Below are positions 61,111-64,000 of a stretch of DNA of 64,000 nt, in pieces. Origin of the DNA: RGIG3009 sp045541495 (lineage in GTDB: Bacteria > Bacillota > Clostridia > Oscillospirales > Acutalibacteraceae). The notes beneath the pieces are model-generated. The model had not been told where the DNA came from and searched no databases. It saw nothing but the letters and a program-made list of their open reading frames with translations. The translations under genes and the position numbers were made by a program. Location: the NCBI GenBank assembly GCA_045541495.1, contig JAZQJE010000009.1, positions 1 through 64,000 of the forward strand, given 5' to 3'. How positions within the stretch are numbered: the first letter of the stretch is position 1; every line of letters begins with the position of its first letter.

Positions 61111-61390
61111 CATTATTTTTTTCTTGAATTCTTGCGCAAGTTTCACAACGGCCGAACTCATCCAATTCCAACACGGAAAATGTTTTAGTCAATTCCTCAT
61201 ATATTGCTTTGTTAACTGAAAATACAAACGGGTCTTTGTCCCTATCGCTTAAAAAATCGGGTTGTTCTATGGCAGGACTATATCCTTTGTATCCGCATAT
61301 TTTACATTCATTAATATACTTTTTCGCATTGGGATTCCAATTGTCCAAATATAATGAATGACCTCGTTTATTGTATTTGCTATGCGACAT
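61097..61390 (-). CDS. Hypothetical protein with two CxxC pairs
   Basis: A 97-residue protein of unknown function. CKIC (about residues 29-32) and CETC (about 82-85) pairs suggest one zinc site. A middle helix (FSVNKAIYEELTKTFSVLEL) separates them. ATG at 61390 follows GGAGG. AT-rich like its neighbours. It is the downstream member of a minus-strand pair within the second lysS-end module. Confidence 0.7.
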   Translation of the reverse strand: MSHSKYNKRGHSLYLDNWNPNAKKYINECKICGYKGYSPAIEQPDFLSDRDKDPFVFSVNKAIYEELTKTFSVLELDEFGRCETCARIQEKNNEKWL

Positions 61391-61423
61391 AAAACCTCCT
61401 CGTTATGTCATATCCAAAATTTT

Positions 61424-61969
61424 TCAAAGATGAGATATTTGTTTAAGTGATAAATCTTTTTCGTGTTTCACTGTAATGCTTTTGGCTTCTGCCATTTTGA
61501 CAACATACCAAACATTCTCCATATCGGTATTTAAGTCAATTACACATTTGCTATCTTTATTATATATTGCTACAATAACACTTTTTTCGTTTGTTTGCTC
61601 AACAACTCTTATACACGAAATGTTGTCCCATTCGATATGCTTAGCAAACAACCCCCAATGGCTCTTTTTGATATGCTGTTCTGTAACATAACAACGAAAA
61701 GAAAAAGCGATGAAAGATAAAGTAAGCAAAGTGCTAAATAAAATGATAAATATTATATATAGGACTCGAGTATCCGCATCGACGATCATTAAAAGCAACG
61801 CAAACACAGTAATTATAATTAACGTCGCAAAAATTCGTGCAATGGTTTTCTTTGCTGGATGTTTTACTATGAAATTGGGATTGTATGAAATATTATCCGG
61901 CATTTTATCCGGTTTGTCTTTTGCTAATCTAAATAGCAATTCGGCAATCAATTCGACGATATGGCCCAT
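61424..61969 (-). CDS. Hypothetical membrane protein, two helices plus PH-like domain
   Basis: A 181-residue protein with a cytoplasmic N-terminus, two adjacent membrane helices (about 45-63 and 69-91) and a C-terminal beta-rich domain (HWGLFAKHIEWDNISCIRVV; KSVIVAIYNKDSKCVIDL) like bacterial PH/DUF6560-type proteins. ATG at 61969 follows GAGGTAA. Function unknown. Probably cotranscribed with the 97-residue gene 33 bp downstream. Confidence 0.7.
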   Translation of the reverse strand: MGHIVELIAELLFRLAKDKPDKMPDNISYNPNFIVKHPAKKTIARIFATLIIITVFALLLMIVDADTRVLYIIFIILFSTLLTLSFIAFSFRCYVTEQHIKKSHWGLFAKHIEWDNISCIRVVEQTNEKSVIVAIYNKDSKCVIDLNTDMENVWYVVKMAEAKSITVKHEKDLSLKQISHL

Positions 61970-62113
61970 ATTTTTACCTCATATTTTCATTATATCATAA
62001 TTAACCGAGCATTTCAATGCTTTACAATTACGCCAACTTAAGCCAAACCTTAAACCAATTTTCGTTATGTGGTGAACAATTATGAACACTTATACGAGAG
62101 TAACCTTTGAAAT
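61970..62113. other. AT-rich noncoding end of the second module
   Basis: No gene. It contains a 24-bp segment at 62037-62060 resembling 61003-61025 (both start CTTAAGCCAAA and end CAATT), a second imperfect repeat pair within the insert. Promoter of the minus-strand pair should lie here but was not clearly recognised. Confidence 0.45.
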
Positions 62114-62138
62114 CCCCACAATGAAACCGTTGGATTAA
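62114..62138 (+). repeat. lysS 3'-end direct repeat, copy C
   Basis: Reads CCC ACA ATG AAA CCG TTG GAT TAA, PTMKPLD-stop, 23 of 25 identical to the true lysS end. It marks the distal border of AT-rich DNA. Confidence 0.88.
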
Positions 62139-62159
62139 CGACGTTATATGAACAGTTAG

Positions 62160-62196
62160 AGCCCCTGCTGGAATTCAGCAGGGGCTCGGGTTTTTA
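62160..62196 (+). terminator. Orphan GC-rich terminator, probably the original lysS terminator
   Basis: An 11-bp stem (62160-62170 with 62176-62186, GAATT loop), then CGGGTTTTT. It is oriented for plus-strand transcription, but no plus-strand gene ends nearby except repeat copy C, 21 bp upstream. Its GC content matches the core genome. Confidence 0.85.
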
Positions 62197-62244
62197 TTGC
62201 ATTGAACTTTCACGACGATATCGCCGATAGTTGTTCGCTTGAGA

Positions 62245-62445
62245 TCAAGAAAGTCTGGTGAGATACTGGCAGTACACATAGACATTCTGTATCTTTTTCG
62301 CCTCCACATTGTCCACATGAATGATCGGTTGGACTTCGGAGGGGGTCGTGTACAGTTTGAACACGATGGCATCTTGGCCGGGACGCATATTGCGGATATG
62401 CTTATACATAAAATTACGCTTAGCGATTCCCAGATAGTCATACAT
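62245..62445 (-). CDS. Possible small ORF or remnant, 66 residues
   Basis: An open frame starting MYDYLGIAKRNFMYKHIRNM, of plausible amino acid composition, 18 bp after the nucleosidase gene on the same strand. No Shine-Dalgarno site is evident and no family is recognised. It fills part of the 320-bp gap between the nucleosidase gene and the orphan terminator. It may be a real small gene, a gene fragment or chance. Confidence 0.35.
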   Translation of the reverse strand: MYDYLGIAKRNFMYKHIRNMRPGQDAIVFKLYTTPSEVQPIIHVDNVEAKKIQNVYVYCQYLTRLS

Positions 62446-62463
62446 AACCGTGCTTTTGGGGAG

Positions 62464-63141
62464 TTACAATTCTTTGATGATACGGTCAGCGATGGCCAAA
62501 CACAATTCGGAAGCACGGGCAAGGCCCGTAACAAACTCTTCGGCGCCGCCCATCAACCCGTCCGATACCGTTTTGATCAGTAAGCAGGGAATCAGGTTGC
62601 GGTTACATGTTAACACGATAGCGGCGGCTTCCATTTCGCAAATGTCCGCGCCGAAATCGGTATGTAGTGCCGTTTTGGCTTCGGGCGTTGCCACGAATTT
62701 ATCGCCGGAGGCACAGGTGACGGTTTTCAGTTCCGGCTCAATGGCTAATGCCCGTTGTACCAGCTCGGGTGTGGTGGGAAGATAAATGGAAGGATAGTCC
62801 AAATACCGTCCCACTTCGCAATTGTCGATAGGGGAGGTGTCAAATTCATAATGTACCACCCGTTCTACAATACAGGTGCGGGTCTGTGCCATTTCGGGAG
62901 TGAGACCGCCTACCACACCGAAGTTTAAGATCAGCTCCACACCCAACATACTGATGAGGAATTGAACGCCTGCGGCGGCGGCCACTTGACCGGCGCCGCT
63001 GTTTAACACATATAAAGTATAGCCGTCGTTATGATAGGTGAGAACGGTGTATCCGGGATAGGAGAGGGTCTCACCGGGCTCTCCGTAGCGGCACAATACG
63101 GCGTCCATTTCCACCGCTACCAGCATACCGATCTTTTTCAT
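62464..63141 (-). CDS. MTA/SAH nucleosidase-like purine phosphorylase-superfamily protein
   Basis: A 225-residue protein. MKKIGMLVAVEMDA at the start, LNSGAGQVAAAAGVQFLI, FGVVGGL, the CEMEAAAIV ribose-binding segment and KTVSDGL with the catalytic Asp fit the nucleoside phosphorylase/hydrolase superfamily close to MTA/SAH nucleosidase (Pfs). It may recycle S-adenosylhomocysteine or another nucleoside; the ME(A) motif is present but exact substrate is open. ATG at 63141 lies 1 nt after the ligase stop, so the genes are coupled. Confidence 0.82.
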   Translation of the reverse strand: MKKIGMLVAVEMDAVLCRYGEPGETLSYPGYTVLTYHNDGYTLYVLNSGAGQVAAAAGVQFLISMLGVELILNFGVVGGLTPEMAQTRTCIVERVVHYEFDTSPIDNCEVGRYLDYPSIYLPTTPELVQRALAIEPELKTVTCASGDKFVATPEAKTALHTDFGADICEMEAAAIVLTCNRNLIPCLLIKTVSDGLMGGAEEFVTGLARASELCLAIADRIIKEL

Positions 63142-63142
63142 G

Positions 63143-64000
63143 TCAGTTCCCCGCTTTCGCGCCTTTGGTGCCGCCCAGTGACACGGCGGATAGGATATTG
63201 CTTTCATAACTGAACGTTAAGGTATCCCGATCCCGTTGCCGTTTAAAGGCTAAGGCGATCATTTCATCCAACAGTTCGTTGAACGGCAATCCTGCTTCTT
63301 CCCATAAATAGAAAGACAGGGAACCGGGAACGGTATTGATCTCATTGATCCACAATTCGCCTGTTTCGGTGTCGTTGAGGAAGTCGATACGGGAAACACC
63401 CGTACATCCCAAGGTGCAAAACGTCTTGACCGCCAACTCCTGCACTCGTGCCGTGAGTTCGGTGGGAATATCGGCGGGGCAACGGCGTTTCAGACTGGAC
63501 ATACCGCCCGATTTCGGGCTCTTGCTGCTTTTGCCGCCGCTTAAGTATTTGTCCTTAAAACTTAAGATCTCGTCGTTGTTGACAGGTTCTTCACACACGG
63601 AGGCGCGTGCGTTATCCCGATCGCCCAACACGGAGCAGTTGATCTCCCGCAGGTTGGATACCGCGTATTCCGCCAATGCGCGGGAAGAAAATTCGAACGC
63701 CGTATCCAAGGCGGCAGCCAATTTTTCCCGATTGTCCGCGCGGGAAATGCCCACGGATGAACCTAAATTAACAGGTTTGACAATGACGGGATAACCAATC
63801 TCTTTTTCGATTTTCGCTATCACGTCGTCGCTGTTCAATGCGTATTGTTTGCCCGTGAATTGCAGAGCGGGCAGAACGGGAACACCCGCATCTTTCAAAG
63901 CGGATTTCATGAGATATTTATCCATACCCACTGCCGAGGATGTCACATCACAGGCGGCATAGGGGATACCGAGCAGTTCCAGATACCCCATCAGGGTACC
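63143..64000 (-). CDS. ddl: D-alanine-D-alanine ligase, 5' part outside the window
   Basis: The C-terminal 285 codons of an ATP-grasp ligase; the frame stays open to the window edge, and an upstream GTLMGYLELLGIPY segment aligns inside the family, so the N-terminal domain is missing only through the window end. Visible motifs: GYPVIVKPVNLGSSVGIS (ATP-binding), EINCSVLGD, and the C-terminal RIDFLNDTETGELWINEINT, then PGSLSFYLWE. It makes D-Ala-D-Ala for peptidoglycan. Whether D-Ala or D-Ser is the second substrate was not resolved. Confidence 0.92.
   Translation of the reverse strand, partial: GTLMGYLELLGIPYAACDVTSSAVGMDKYLMKSALKDAGVPVLPALQFTGKQYALNSDDVIAKIEKEIGYPVIVKPVNLGSSVGISRADNREKLAAALDTAFEFSSRALAEYAVSNLREINCSVLGDRDNARASVCEEPVNNDEILSFKDKYLSGGKSSKSPKSGGMSSLKRRCPADIPTELTARVQELAVKTFCTLGCTGVSRIDFLNDTETGELWINEINTVPGSLSFYLWEEAGLPFNELLDEMIALAFKRQRDRDTLTFSYESNILSAVSLGGTKGAKAGN

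Overview
The window looks like a chromosome segment of an anaerobic, endospore-forming member of the Clostridia, most like the Oscillospiraceae/Ruminococcaceae-type gut and rumen Firmicutes. The grounds are sporulation genes (SpoVB-type flippase, YabP, YabQ), an AbrB-family regulator with a C-terminal zinc knuckle, HrcA-type CIRCE control of groESL, oxygen-independent HemZ, T-box riboswitches, and a ferredoxin-linked 2-oxoacid oxidoreductase. Most of the DNA is GC-moderate with strong Shine-Dalgarno sites and TTGACA-17-TATAAT promoters. One stretch (59453-62138) is clearly AT-richer and looks acquired.

Layout. Positions 1-3075, minus strand: abrB, a proline-rich protein, a peptidoglycan-binding protein, spoVB and tRNA-Leu. 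Positions 3132-10896: a plus-strand run of recJ, rel, dtd, a metallo-beta-lactamase hydrolase, hemZ and a uridine-kinase-like gene. Positions 10900-16785: a zinc-ribbon protein, purine nucleoside phosphorylase, HU, then the rqcP-yabP-yabQ-divIC-yabR block in the same order as in Bacillus subtilis, an rRNA methyltransferase and a lipid kinase. Positions 16782-31371: groESL, uvrBA, an M23/LysM/G5 envelope protein, typA, comEC, holA and an RNase M5-like gene. Positions 31420-37084: xpt and a BMP-type nucleoside ABC importer. Positions 37108-44338: surface lipoproteins, a DUF1015 protein, a Na/phosphate cotransporter behind a Pho-box-like repeat, and TspO. Positions 44347-47626: divergent cysK and metY-metA (Cys/Met synthesis by direct sulfhydrylation).

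The most interesting unit is 47652-57266. Two tandem genes each encode an XRE helix-turn-helix/cupin/AMP-forming acyl-CoA ligase fusion, and each has its own T-box leader. By alignment the leaders read AUC (Ile) and GUA (Val). They are followed by a P-loop ATPase, all four subunits of a VOR-type 2-oxoacid:ferredoxin oxidoreductase, and branched-chain aminotransferase. T-boxes switch genes on when a tRNA is uncharged, so I infer that this operon makes branched-chain amino acids from exogenous branched-chain fatty acids: activation to acyl-CoA, reductive carboxylation, then transamination.

A second unusual structure follows lysS. The last 25 bp of lysS, encoding PTMKPLD-stop, occur three times as direct repeats (59428, 60926, 62114) around two AT-rich cargo modules (AraC/GyrI-like genes; a zinc-knuckle protein and a membrane protein). 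An apparently orphaned GC-rich terminator lies just after the last copy. This suggests insertion at the 3' end of lysS, with no recombinase in the window. The window ends inside a minus-strand D-Ala-D-Ala ligase gene. Other points of note are an NlpC/P60 lipoprotein lacking its catalytic residues and a ComEC whose C-terminal metallo-beta-lactamase domain lacks the metal-binding motif.
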